A stretch of DNA of 64,000 bases from CAUTNH01 sp963543845. GTDB lineage: Bacteria > Bacillota_I > Bacilli_A > Acholeplasmatales > Acholeplasmataceae. The stretch is taken from the NCBI GenBank assembly GCA_963543845.1, contig CAUUCL010000001.1:43488-107487 (forward strand), written 5' to 3'. A program made the position numbers and the translations under genes. Numbering within the stretch: the stretch's first letter is position 1; every line of letters begins with the position of its first letter. This document shows, piece after piece, positions 1-6,991 of the stretch. The notes beneath the pieces are model-generated. The model had not been told where the DNA came from. It saw only the letters and a list, made by a program, of their open reading frames with translations, and did not search any database.

Positions 1-716
1 TAATCTCCGCCCCAAGTATCAGGAACAACTCCAAGCTCTGATAATTTAGTCATTACTTGATCTGGTTTTGCACTAGGTTTATCGATTTTATTTATAGCAA
101 CAATAATTGGAACCTTCGCTGCTTTTGCATGGTCAATTGATTCGATTGTTTGTGGCATTATGCCATCATCGGCTGCAACAACTAAAACAACAATATCAGT
201 CACCTCAGCTCCTCTCGCTCTCATTTCAGTAAAAGCGGCATGACCTGGAGTATCTATAAATGTAATATATTCATTATTTCTTTTTATTTGGTATGCACCA
301 ATATGCTGAGTTATTCCGCCAAACTCACCAGAGACAACATTAGTTTTTCTAATTGTATCAAGTAAAGTTGTCTTACCATGGTCAACATGACCCATAATAG
401 TTATTATCGCAGGGCGCTTTACTAAATCCTTAGGATCGTCTGTCTCATCGATTCCAAGCATTTCATTTTTTCTAATTTCTTCTTCACAGCAAAACTTATA
501 ATCAGTATCAAGAACAATTAACTCGGCACTATCTTTGTCAATTACTGAATTTATATTAGCCATTTGACCAAGTGCTAAAAGCTTTTGAATAATTTCAAAA
601 GGTTGCATCTCTAAAGATGATGCAACTTCTTTTAGCGTCATATTTTCTTTATAAATAAATTTTTTGTTTTCTTTTTTAGAGGAATTGGTTTTATTATTTT
701 GTTTTTGATTTTTCAT
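1..716 (-). CDS. infB: Translation initiation factor IF-2, N-terminal part (gene runs off the window)
   Basis: IF-2 is the GTPase that places initiator fMet-tRNA on the 30S subunit. The first 238 codons lie here; the rest is beyond base 1. A short Lys/Asn-rich leader is followed by an IF2_N helical domain (about residues 20-65) and the G domain: P-loop GHVDHGKTT (G1), DTPGHAAF (G3) and NKID (G4) are all readable. The N-terminus is very short compared with Bacillus or E. coli IF-2, as in other reduced genomes. ATG at 714-716 lies 4 nt after the ylxQ stop, so it closes the rimP-nusA-ylxQ-infB operon seen in most bacteria. The identification is certain. Confidence 0.97.
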   Translation of the reverse strand, partial: MKNQKQNNKTNSSKKENKKFIYKENMTLKEVASSLEMQPFEIIQKLLALGQMANINSVIDKDSAELIVLDTDYKFCCEEEIRKNEMLGIDETDDPKDLVKRPAIITIMGHVDHGKTTLLDTIRKTNVVSGEFGGITQHIGAYQIKRNNEYITFIDTPGHAAFTEMRARGAEVTDIVVLVVAADDGIMPQTIESIDHAKAAKVPIIVAINKIDKPSAKPDQVMTKLSELGVVPDTWGGD

Positions 717-720
717 ACTA

Positions 721-1020
721 TCACATTCCTTTAAATTTTAAAATTTGCTCTTTAAATCCATCGTTTAAAATAGCAATTACTTTAACATCTAAACTACTAA
801 AAACATCCTTTATAATTAAATTATCTATTTCAATAATTGGGATATTATAATATTTTGTCTTATCATAAAATCTTTTTTTAGTGTTTAAACTTGCACCACT
901 TGATAAAATAACAAGCCTTGCTTTTTTTGATTTTATTAAATCAAGAACAATCTCGCTTCCATATCTTAAATTGTTAGATAATCTACAAAGTCCTAGATAA
1001 TCTTTTAATTTATCTTGCAA
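721..1020 (-). CDS. ylxQ: L7Ae/YlxQ family RNA-binding protein
   Basis: A 99-residue protein of the L7Ae/L30e/YlxQ fold, which in other bacteria binds K-turn RNA and sits between nusA and infB. The central stretch with SKKARLVILSSGAS followed by NIPII matches the family pattern of a beta strand, a glycine-containing turn and a helix. The start is TTG (1018-1020) with GAGGA upstream; it lies 2 nt after the nusA stop. The gene ylxR (DUF448), usually found between nusA and ylxQ in Firmicutes, is absent here. The call rests on position plus sequence pattern. Confidence 0.85.
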   Translation of the reverse strand: MQDKLKDYLGLCRLSNNLRYGSEIVLDLIKSKKARLVILSSGASLNTKKRFYDKTKYYNIPIIEIDNLIIKDVFSSLDVKVIAILNDGFKEQILKFKGM

Positions 1021-1022
1021 AA

Positions 1023-2135
1023 TTATTCCTCGTTATCAGGAGTTATATCAATTCCCTCGCCTTTGGCTTCTTGAACTGATTTAATATTTATCTTCCAACC
1101 TGTTGCTCTTACTGCAAGTTGGACATTTTGTCCTTTATTTCCAATTGCAAGTGATAACTGATCATCTGGGACTATCGCAAGAGCTTTTTTCTCAGTTGGG
1201 TTTATATCTAAAATTTTAACAACATCAGATGGTTGTAAAGCATTTCTTATTAAAGATGCAGGGTCATCAGACCATTTAAAAAGATCGATTTTTTCTCCTC
1301 TTAAAAGTCCTTGAATACTGTTTATTCTCATTTTACCCTCACCAATACAAGCCCCAATTGGATCAACATTTGGATCATATGACATAACTCCAACTTTTGA
1401 TCTATCACCTGGATCTCTTGCAACTGCTTTTACCTCAACAATTCCCTCTTGAATTTCAGGAATATTTTCCTTTAAAATTGCTGAAACAAGCTCTGGTTTA
1501 ATCTTAGATACAAAAACATTTAGATGTTTTTCTTTTTCCTTATCAACACCTGTTATTATAACTGGGATATTTAAACCAGCATGAAGTCTTTCTCCTGGAA
1601 GCATTTCTTTTTCTGAAAGAATAGTTGATATATCATTTCCGATATCCAAAATGCATTGTCCATTTTCAATTGAAATAATTCTAGCCTTAATAACATCTCC
1701 CTCTTTTTCTTTGAAGTAGTTATATAATCTATCTTTAACAAGTTTATTTAAATTATCTCTAAAACTATTTTTTACAATTCTTGCTGATGAGTGCGAAAAC
1801 TCAGTTAAGTCAACCTCTTCTTCTAAAATATCACCAATTTTAGTTCCTCTTGGCTTAATTTTTTTAGCATCGCTTAAAAGAATTTGGGTCATTTTTTGAG
1901 CTGGTTGCTGAGTTAAGTCCTTTGATATTTGATAATCACCTACAACAATTCTTTGTTTAAAGATACGAATTGTGCATTTTTCCTCATTTATATCAACACG
2001 GCAGCTTCTAACTCCCGCTTCTTTTTTACATCCTGATATTAGTGCTTGTTCAAAAGCATTTTTAACAAGATCTCTTTCAATTCCACGCTCTTTAGATATT
2101 TCATCAAAATATAGTGGTAAGTTTTTTCTTTTCAT
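1023..2135 (-). CDS. nusA: Transcription termination/antitermination protein NusA
   Basis: NusA binds RNA polymerase and nascent RNA and modulates pausing, termination and antitermination. 370 residues is typical for a Firmicute NusA without the C-terminal acidic repeats. The N-terminal polymerase-binding domain (1-125) is followed by an S1 domain (about 133-200) and two KH domains: GACIGEGKMRI in KH1 and LAIGNKGQNVQLA in KH2. The protein ends in a short acidic tail. It lies 1 nt after rimP and 2 nt before ylxQ, so the operon is tightly coupled. Confidence 0.97.
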   Translation of the reverse strand: MKRKNLPLYFDEISKERGIERDLVKNAFEQALISGCKKEAGVRSCRVDINEEKCTIRIFKQRIVVGDYQISKDLTQQPAQKMTQILLSDAKKIKPRGTKIGDILEEEVDLTEFSHSSARIVKNSFRDNLNKLVKDRLYNYFKEKEGDVIKARIISIENGQCILDIGNDISTILSEKEMLPGERLHAGLNIPVIITGVDKEKEKHLNVFVSKIKPELVSAILKENIPEIQEGIVEVKAVARDPGDRSKVGVMSYDPNVDPIGACIGEGKMRINSIQGLLRGEKIDLFKWSDDPASLIRNALQPSDVVKILDINPTEKKALAIVPDDQLSLAIGNKGQNVQLAVRATGWKINIKSVQEAKGEGIDITPDNEE

Positions 2136-2136
2136 T

Positions 2137-2574
2137 TTAAATCCTCACTGCTTTCCTTATTTTTATTGTTTTTATATATTTTATTTCTAACTCTTTAGAT
2201 CTATTTTTATCTTTATACTCAATTTTTAATATATCATCTTTAAAATCTAATAATACGCAATAGCCTTTATAATAATCAGATACAATATAGATATAACTTC
2301 CGATATTATTTTTAATATCACAAATGCCATCGAATTTATACTCAGCTCCTCTTGCTGATAATTCAAGATAATAATCATCTGGCATTAAATGATCTATTTC
2401 ATCAAGTATTTTTAAATGAATTTCTTCTTGCATTTTATTATCTAGCATATCCTTGTTTATTATAATCTCAATAATATTATTAATTCCATAATCATTTTTT
2501 ATCTTTACAGAATATAGATTAAGATTGTAACCTTGCAATATTTTTTCAGTTATTTTTTTTATCTCTTCAATCAA
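2137..2574 (-). CDS. rimP: Ribosome maturation factor RimP
   Basis: RimP (YlxS) assists 30S subunit maturation. 145 residues is the usual length. The N-terminal alpha/beta domain contains the family pattern around LELSARGAEYKF (normally LEVSSPGxxRPL), which is divergent here, and the C-terminal part is an SH3-like barrel. The start is TTG at 2572-2574 with AGGTG 6 nt upstream; there is no ATG in a suitable place. It is the first gene of rimP-nusA-ylxQ-infB. The assignment depends strongly on its position directly before nusA. Confidence 0.88.
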   Translation of the reverse strand: MIEEIKKITEKILQGYNLNLYSVKIKNDYGINNIIEIIINKDMLDNKMQEEIHLKILDEIDHLMPDDYYLELSARGAEYKFDGICDIKNNIGSYIYIVSDYYKGYCVLLDFKDDILKIEYKDKNRSKELEIKYIKTIKIRKAVRI

Positions 2575-2590
2575 AAAATCACCTATATAT

Positions 2591-2626
2591 TTTTAATAAA
2601 ACGAGCGGAACACTTGTTCCACTCGT
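2591..2626 (-). terminator. Rho-independent terminator after rplT
   Basis: An inverted repeat (ACGAG-GGAACA arms, 2601-2626) is followed on the minus strand by TTTTATT. It would end infC-rpmI-rplT. The predicted rimP promoter lies upstream of it, so the same hairpin would also be the 5' end of the rimP-nusA mRNA. Confidence 0.75.
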
Positions 2627-2634
2627 ATATTTAT

Positions 2635-2663
2635 ATTATATATTATTGTTTTTTAAAATGCAA
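2635..2663 (-). promoter_or_regulatory. Predicted sigma-A promoter of rimP-nusA-infB
   Basis: TTGCAT (2658-2663), 17-nt spacer, TATAAT (2635-2640) on the minus strand. The expected transcription start near 2628 places the 2601-2626 hairpin at the very 5' end of the message. Confidence 0.6.
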
Positions 2664-2684
2664 CTTAAATAATTATATTTACTA

Positions 2685-3296
2685 TTAAGCAGCCTTTTTA
2701 GCTGGTGCATTCTTAGGAGCAGCAGGCTTTTTAGGTGTTGTAGCTTTAGGTGCTGCAGGTTTTTTTGCAGGTTCTTTTTTTACAGCAGGATCAGCTTTTT
2801 CACTAGCTTTTTTAGGTTCAGCCTTTTTTACTGGCGCCTTTTTAACTTCTTCTTGCTTTTTAGCTTTTTTCTCAGGTTTATCTGCAACAACTAATTTAGG
2901 AAGCTCTTTTTCGGCTTCTTGGAATTTTTCAGGAAGCTCTTTCTTTAAACCTTTTTTAGCTTGAAGAACTATTTCTGTAAATGTTTTAGGATCATTTATA
3001 GCAATTTCTGCTAGCATTTTACGGTTTATCTCAATTTTCTCACGACGAAGTCCTGTAATAAATCTTGAATAAGAAATTTCATTTTGTGAACAAGCAGCGT
3101 TTATTCTTGTAATCCATAATTTTCTAAATTGTCTCTTTTTTTGTTTACGATCACGGAATTGGTATCTTAGTGATTTCATCACTTGCTCATGCGCTGTTCT
3201 TACAAGTGCATGACGAGATCCGAAATATCCTTTAGCTTGTTTTAATATTTTATTATGACGATGTTTTTTTACAACAGCGGATTTTGCTCTTGGCAT
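2685..3296 (-). CDS. rplT: 50S ribosomal protein L20 with a long Lys/Pro/Ala-rich C-terminal tail
   Basis: L20 binds 23S rRNA early in 50S assembly and represses its own operon. Residues 1-118 match the family closely (AKGYFGSRHALVRTAHEQVMKS, then INAACSQNEISYSRFI in pieces). Normal L20 ends near residue 118. Here a further 85 residues follow, made almost only of Lys, Pro, Ala and Glu with repeated PKKPAAPK-like units. The reading frame is open without interruption and the terminator follows 59 nt after the stop, so the tail is part of the gene. Its function is unknown; similar low-complexity basic tails occur in a few other ribosomal and nucleoid proteins. Confidence 0.96.
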   Translation of the reverse strand: MPRAKSAVVKKHRHNKILKQAKGYFGSRHALVRTAHEQVMKSLRYQFRDRKQKKRQFRKLWITRINAACSQNEISYSRFITGLRREKIEINRKMLAEIAINDPKTFTEIVLQAKKGLKKELPEKFQEAEKELPKLVVADKPEKKAKKQEEVKKAPVKKAEPKKASEKADPAVKKEPAKKPAAPKATTPKKPAAPKNAPAKKAA

Positions 3297-3305
3297 ATTA
3301 TCACC

Positions 3306-3506
3306 CTAGTAAAGGTTGCTTATCAAAGGTCTGATTCTTTTTTCATCACTCTTTGATACACCTTGTTCCTTTCTTAATCTTCTAATTTGACATTGCCTTT
3401 TTGAGGCAGATAGATGGCTTGTATAAGCAGAGCCACGTCTTATTTTTCCACTTTTTGTAATCTTAATTCTTTTTTTAAGACCACTATGTGTTTTTTGTTT
3501 TGGCAT
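3306..3506 (-). CDS. rpmI: 50S ribosomal protein L35
   Basis: A 66-residue basic protein with the family hallmarks: MPKQKTHSGLKKR at the N-terminus and a C-terminal LRKEQGVSKSDEKRI region. It lies 9 nt upstream of rplT and 20 nt downstream of infC in the conserved infC-rpmI-rplT order. Its expression should follow the L20-sensitive leader upstream of infC. Confidence 0.97.
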   Translation of the reverse strand: MPKQKTHSGLKKRIKITKSGKIRRGSAYTSHLSASKRQCQIRRLRKEQGVSKSDEKRIRPLISNLY

Positions 3507-3526
3507 ATTACCCGTCCTTTTCTATA

Positions 3527-4063
3527 TTATTTTTTCTTTTTAGATGGTCCTACAATCGCAAATATTATATTTCTTTCTTGTGTTAATTTTTGCTCAATAG
3601 TTCCAAATTCTTCCAAAGATGATAAAAACTTTTTAAATATATTAAGACCAACTTCAATGTTATTTATCATTCTACCTTTAAAAAACATTGAAATTCTAAC
3701 CTTATCTCCTTTTTCTAAAAACTTTTTAGCATTAACAAGTTTTGTATTAAAGTCATTATCTTGAATGGTAGGTCCTAATCTTACCTCTTTAACTTGGATT
3801 ACTTGTTGATTTTTCTTCATTTCCTTTAATCTTTTTTGTTGATCAAAGCGATATTTTGCATAATCCATAACTTTTGCAGTATATGGCTTAGTATCGTTAA
3901 CTACAACAACATCTAAATCAACACTTTCGGCATAAGCAATTGCTTTTTCTTTTGAAAGAATACCGCGATTGTTACCATTTTCATCAATCAGTCTAATATC
4001 CCCATCAGGAATATTCTCGTTAACTAAATCTAATGATTGATTTTCTTTTTTTACTTGTTTAAT
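3527..4063 (-). CDS. infC: Translation initiation factor IF-3, ATT start codon
   Basis: IF-3 prevents premature subunit joining and rejects non-canonical start codons. The first ATG in frame (3866-3868) would remove the N-terminal domain. The frame stays open upstream and reads VNENIPDGDIRLIDENGNN, the conserved IF-3 start region, back to ATT at 4061-4063, which is preceded by AAAGGAGG at a 7-nt spacing. This gives 178 residues, the normal IF-3 length. AUU initiation of infC is established in E. coli, where it lets IF-3 repress its own synthesis; the same logic is inferred here. MDYAKYRFDQQKR and the C-terminal domain are canonical. Confidence 0.95.
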   Translation of the reverse strand: MKQVKKENQSLDLVNENIPDGDIRLIDENGNNRGILSKEKAIAYAESVDLDVVVVNDTKPYTAKVMDYAKYRFDQQKRLKEMKKNQQVIQVKEVRLGPTIQDNDFNTKLVNAKKFLEKGDKVRISMFFKGRMINNIEVGLNIFKKFLSSLEEFGTIEQKLTQERNIIFAIVGPSKKKK

Positions 4064-4227
4064 AAATTTTCCTCCTTTAAAATAAAAAAATGATGCTCAA
4101 AGCATCAAAAACCATAAATTTATAAACACAAATAAAATAAGTAATACTACTTACTATATATAATTTAAAATTCGTGAGTTTTTACCCAAAGATATGTCAA
4201 TCAGGTGAGATGCTTTCTCTTTTCACG
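4064..4227 (-). promoter_or_regulatory. L20-type autoregulatory leader of infC-rpmI-rplT
   Basis: About 160 nt lie between the predicted transcription start and the infC start. The 5' part (roughly 4165-4225) carries GTGAAAAGAGAAAGC and TTTGGGTAAAAACTCAC, able to form a long-range stem (GTGA with TCAC). The 3' part ends in a terminator hairpin just before the Shine-Dalgarno sequence. In Bacillus this operon is controlled by L20 binding to its leader and premature termination; the arrangement here fits, but L20 binding is inferred. Confidence 0.65.
4084..4107 (-). terminator. Attenuator terminator in the infC leader
   Basis: On the minus strand TGATGCT-TTG-AGCATCA (4091-4107) is followed by seven Ts, an intrinsic terminator 20 nt before the infC start codon. 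With no gene between it and the promoter, it must act as an attenuator. Confidence 0.85.
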
Positions 4228-4233
4228 ATTCAT

Positions 4234-4262
4234 ATGATATCATATTCTGTATTTTTCACCAA
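4234..4262 (-). promoter_or_regulatory. Predicted sigma-A promoter of infC-rpmI-rplT
   Basis: TTGGTG (4257-4262), 17-nt spacer, TATCAT (4234-4239) on the minus strand; five of six bases match in the -10 box and four of six in the -35 box. Confidence 0.6.
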
Positions 4263-4326
4263 AAAAAGTGCTCAAAAATAAATACCGTTCCATTTTTATA
4301 TTTGCAAAACCGAATATAATATAGTT

Positions 4327-4351
4327 TAAAAAAAGTAGATATTAGTCTGCT
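4327..4351 (-). terminator. Weak candidate terminator
   Basis: AGCAGA-CTAATA-TCTACT on the minus strand (one mismatch) followed by seven Ts, directly after the lipoprotein gene that ends at 4358. The stem is short, so it is uncertain. Confidence 0.4.
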
Positions 4352-4357
4352 TATTCA

Positions 4358-4861
4358 TTACATTACTTTATCTAAAAATATTGCAAGTTCATTATAAAAA
4401 ATTCCATAATTTAAACTTTGACTATTTTCATGATTTTTTGTATATAAAATTATTCTATCCTTACAAAAAATTAAATTAAATTCAAATTTTGTATCTAACA
4501 TACTAAATTCAAATTTATAAGAATCCAATCCCAAAAATTTCGATAATTCAACTTCTTGTGTTTCTATATCATTATTTTCTAGTTTAACACTTATTTTAAA
4601 TTTAAAACTTTTATGATCAAAGTCTTTTTGCCTAGAGCCATTAGGTAAAATAGTAAACTTTAATTCCTTTATTTTTACCTGATTTTTATTTTTAAAAATT
4701 ATTTCTTGTTTTGAAATAAATGTTCCAGACTCAATTTCATTTAAATATTTTCTTGTTTCATCCATTATGGATTTCCGGTTATAGTTATTACTACAACTAC
4801 TTATTATAAATAATAAAATAACTATAAAAATTAAAAATATATATTTACTTATTTTATTCAT
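4358..4861 (-). CDS. Small putative lipoprotein of unknown function
   Basis: 167 residues. The N-terminus is a lipoprotein signal: MNKISKY, a hydrophobic helix, then the lipobox ISSC with Cys at residue 23. The mature part is rich in Asn, Lys, Glu and Phe and alternates polar and hydrophobic residues, suggesting beta structure, but I recognise no family. It lies 10 nt downstream of a membrane-anchored protein of similar size and composition, so the two probably form a cell-surface pair. Function unknown. Confidence 0.75.
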   Translation of the reverse strand: MNKISKYIFLIFIVILLFIISSCSNNYNRKSIMDETRKYLNEIESGTFISKQEIIFKNKNQVKIKELKFTILPNGSRQKDFDHKSFKFKISVKLENNDIETQEVELSKFLGLDSYKFEFSMLDTKFEFNLIFCKDRIILYTKNHENSQSLNYGIFYNELAIFLDKVM

Positions 4862-4871
4862 AATATATACC

Positions 4872-5363
4872 TCATGAACCTAGTCTAATAACAGGTTTTG
4901 TTAAACCATAATTATAAATAAATAATGCATTTTCATATACTTGGCCATCAATTTCAATGTCAAAGCTATACCTTTGACGATAAAACTGTTTAATGTTTCT
5001 ACTATGAACACAAAATGTTTTAGCATTATAAACTTTGTTATCTTTTTCTAAAGTAATATCAACTTTATAATAAACATCATATGCATAATCATAAAAGACA
5101 TTAATTAGTGATGAATTATTATATTCATCTTTAGTTATCTTTTTAATTACAAGTTTAGCTTTATCAAACCTATCGACTTTATTATCGCTTGTACGCAATT
5201 CGATACTATTATATGAATACGTTTTATTATTTAATGGAGGTAAATTTCTATACGATGACAAAATAATAAAGTATATGCTAATACCTAATATTATTAAAAT
5301 AAATGGAATAAAAATGCTAAGCCACAAAGCAATTCTTTTTTTCTTATTCATGCGCGATAACAT
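4872..5363 (-). CDS. Small membrane-anchored protein of unknown function
   Basis: Up to 163 residues: a basic start (MNKKKR), one transmembrane helix at about residues 12-35, then a soluble domain predicted to be extracellular, with many Asn/Tyr/Asp residues. There is no Cys lipobox. Two ATGs compete: 5361-5363 and an in-frame one at 5349-5351 (MNKKKR). The gene overlaps the upstream 39-codon ORF. It belongs with the lipoprotein gene that follows 10 nt later. No family recognised. Confidence 0.7.
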   Translation of the reverse strand: MLSRMNKKKRIALWLSIFIPFILIILGISIYFIILSSYRNLPPLNNKTYSYNSIELRTSDNKVDRFDKAKLVIKKITKDEYNNSSLINVFYDYAYDVYYKVDITLEKDNKVYNAKTFCVHSRNIKQFYRQRYSFDIEIDGQVYENALFIYNYGLTKPVIRLGS

Positions 5364-5463
5364 AATTTCCCTGAGTATTATTTTTCCTTACAAACACAAA
5401 CAAAATAAAAGTTGTAAAAGAAAAAGAGAAAATAATTAATAATTTTTTTAAAATATTTTTCAC
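5344..5463 (-). CDS. Possible 39-residue single-helix membrane peptide
   Basis: A GTG (5461-5463) preceded by AAAGGGG at about 8 nt opens a 39-codon frame: MKNILKKLL, a strongly hydrophobic Phe/Ile/Leu segment, then VRKNNTQGN and a TAA. It overlaps the next gene by 20 nt. The layout (Lys-rich start, one membrane helix, positive flank) is that of a real small membrane protein, and it sits 33 nt after the tmRNA 3' end with no terminator in between. It is too short for certainty. Confidence 0.45.
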   Translation of the reverse strand: MKNILKKLLIIFSFSFTTFILFVFVRKNNTQGNYVIAHE

Positions 5464-5495
5464 GTTTACTACCCCTTTTAATTGTTATTTATATA

Positions 5496-5855
5496 TGGTG
5501 GAGATGGAGGGATTTGAACCCTCGTATGAAATAAATAGGATATTAAAATCTACATGCTTATTTTATCTTTTAATTTAAGATACCAAAGAAAAATAAACAA
5601 AACTCTAAATACCCGATCCTATAAAATTCACTAAAACATCTAGGCATATTTTAGCATAACCTACAAATATCTTTTAACTAGCAAGTAGGTATACTAATTA
5701 AAAGGATTCACAAATTATTATGCGAATGCTAATTGTTGTGCATTAGATGCACGATAAATTGGTTTTGCATTTAATCAAACCTCGAGTGTTTAACGTGACT
5801 ACTCACGGCATGCATTTAATATATTCTTTATCCCGGCGACTCCTAAATCATCCCC
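5496..5855 (-). ncRNA. ssrA: Transfer-messenger RNA (tmRNA)
   Basis: tmRNA rescues stalled ribosomes and adds a degradation tag. The 5' end GGGGATG (5849-5855) pairs with CATCTCC (5500-5506) to make the tRNA-like acceptor stem with one G-U pair, as in E. coli; a T-arm GGGTTCAAATCCC and a genome-encoded ACCA (5496-5499) follow. The conserved 5' element after the acceptor is readable as GGAGTCGCCGGGATA. The tag frame is at 5715-5768. A TAAAAT at 5866-5871 may be the -10 box. Length 360 nt is normal. Confidence 0.95.
5715..5768 (-). other. tmRNA tag-coding frame
   Basis: Inside ssrA, resume codon GCA (5766-5768) opens AKPIYRASNAQQLAFA followed by two TAA stops. The tag length is 16 residues. 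The end LAFA resembles the YAFA ending of Mollicutes tags more than the LAA of most Firmicutes. Confidence 0.85.
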
Positions 5856-5902
5856 ATATACCTTCATTTTATCATATTTTATTTTTAAATATAAAAAGTT
5901 GG

Positions 5903-5908
5903 TATAAT
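5903..5908 (+). promoter_or_regulatory. Extended -10 promoter of the 5934 gene pair
   Basis: TGG-TATAAT directly upstream, with the Shine-Dalgarno-like AAAGGAAG near 5920-5927 and ATG at 5934. No good -35 box is seen, which an extended -10 can tolerate. Confidence 0.5.
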
Positions 5909-5933
5909 AATTATAAAAGAAAGGAAGAATAAT

Positions 5934-6449
5934 ATGAATGAAGATTTAAATTTAAACGAGAGCACTAATCAAGAAAACATTCAAGAAAATAATTCAAGCA
6001 ATCAAAATAATCAATTTTCAAATGATGAAAACAATACATCAAGCAATAATCAAAGAATTAGATCTATAAAACTTGCTTGTTCAATTTATACAATTATAAT
6101 TGCATCATTATCAATACTAGGTGGCTTTACTAGTCTTAAAAATCAAATGGCTGGTGGTATTATTAATATTTTGATGAACGGTGGAATTTTAGCAACTGCT
6201 GCTGTAATGCTAGATTTTAGTATAAAAAATAAACCTGTTAGAGGATTTGCAATAGCACTTTTAATTATTTATAGCATTCTCTCATTTGCTGCACTTATGA
6301 TAGGTTTTTATATTATTTTAGTAGGTGGCATACTTGATGTGATTGCCATTGCAACATCATTTTTAGCAATTATATTCTTTTTCTTAATTGCCTTATATAT
6401 TCCGATAATTGTGCTTTCTTCACTTATTTTAAAAAATAAAAGAGGTTAA
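5934..6449 (+). CDS. Four-helix membrane protein with Asn-rich N-terminus
   Basis: 171 residues. The first 45 residues are cytoplasm-like, acidic and dominated by Asn, Gln and Ser. About four hydrophobic segments follow (near 50-70, 78-95, 105-130 and 138-165). It ends with a short basic tail. It is 3 nt from the next gene, which has the same plan (disordered Asn-rich head, basic motif, four helices), so the two look like diverged duplicates. No catalytic motif and no family recognised; a role cannot be given. Confidence 0.7.
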   Translation: MNEDLNLNESTNQENIQENNSSNQNNQFSNDENNTSSNNQRIRSIKLACSIYTIIIASLSILGGFTSLKNQMAGGIINILMNGGILATAAVMLDFSIKNKPVRGFAIALLIIYSILSFAALMIGFYIILVGGILDVIAIATSFLAIIFFFLIALYIPIIVLSSLILKNKRG

Positions 6450-6452
6450 AAT

Positions 6453-6983
6453 ATGGAAAATTTAGAAATAAAAGAAGAATTAAATGATATTAGCAATAAT
6501 ATAGAAAATAATGATTTAGGTTCAAAGCAAAATAAAAGAATTGTTCAAAAAGTATCTGCTATTTTCACCCTTGTTGTGTCAGTTATATATTTTGCAATTA
6601 GTTCTGTGAATATATACTTTTCTAGTAACAATATATTTATTATATTTAATACCCTAATTGCCATTTCACTAATTCCAGTATCAGCAATACTTACTGCTTT
6701 TACTTTTAAAAATAAAAAGATTATGCCATTTTTAATTGCCACTCTTTCAATTTGCTTAGTCTTATTTTTAAGTATTTTTATAAGATATATGTTCCTTGTC
6801 TCAGTTGGAACACCAATTGGTTTTTCAGTAATTTCATGGCTATATAATACAAATAGTTTTGGAATAGGTGTTCTTGCACTTTATTTAGTTTGGGCGCAGC
6901 CTCTTGCATTTTCTTTATTTATTACTCCTATAACTCTTGGAATTATTGCAATTTGTAAAGAATGTAAAATAGCAAAACAATAA
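6453..6983 (+). CDS. Four-helix membrane protein, paralogue of its upstream neighbour
   Basis: 176 residues: an acidic, Asn-rich head of about 30 residues, the basic segment KQNKRIVQK, then four membrane helices (about 33-55, 58-80, 88-108 and 140-168). The last loop carries a conserved-looking CKECK near the C-terminus. It is translated right after the 5934 gene and followed by a strong bidirectional terminator. Unknown function. Confidence 0.7.
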   Translation: MENLEIKEELNDISNNIENNDLGSKQNKRIVQKVSAIFTLVVSVIYFAISSVNIYFSSNNIFIIFNTLIAISLIPVSAILTAFTFKNKKIMPFLIATLSICLVLFLSIFIRYMFLVSVGTPIGFSVISWLYNTNSFGIGVLALYLVWAQPLAFSLFITPITLGIIAICKECKIAKQ

Positions 6984-6991
6984 TCTAAAAT

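Noticed and set aside
3527..3868. infC starting at the first ATG (113 residues)
   Set aside because: Would remove the whole conserved N-terminal domain; the upstream frame codes for it and has a strong ribosome binding site before ATT.
5496..5570. A tRNA gene suggested by the T-arm and ACCA end
   Set aside because: The pairing 5' half is 350 nt away and a tag frame lies between, so this is the 3' half of tmRNA. No true tRNA gene was seen in the window.
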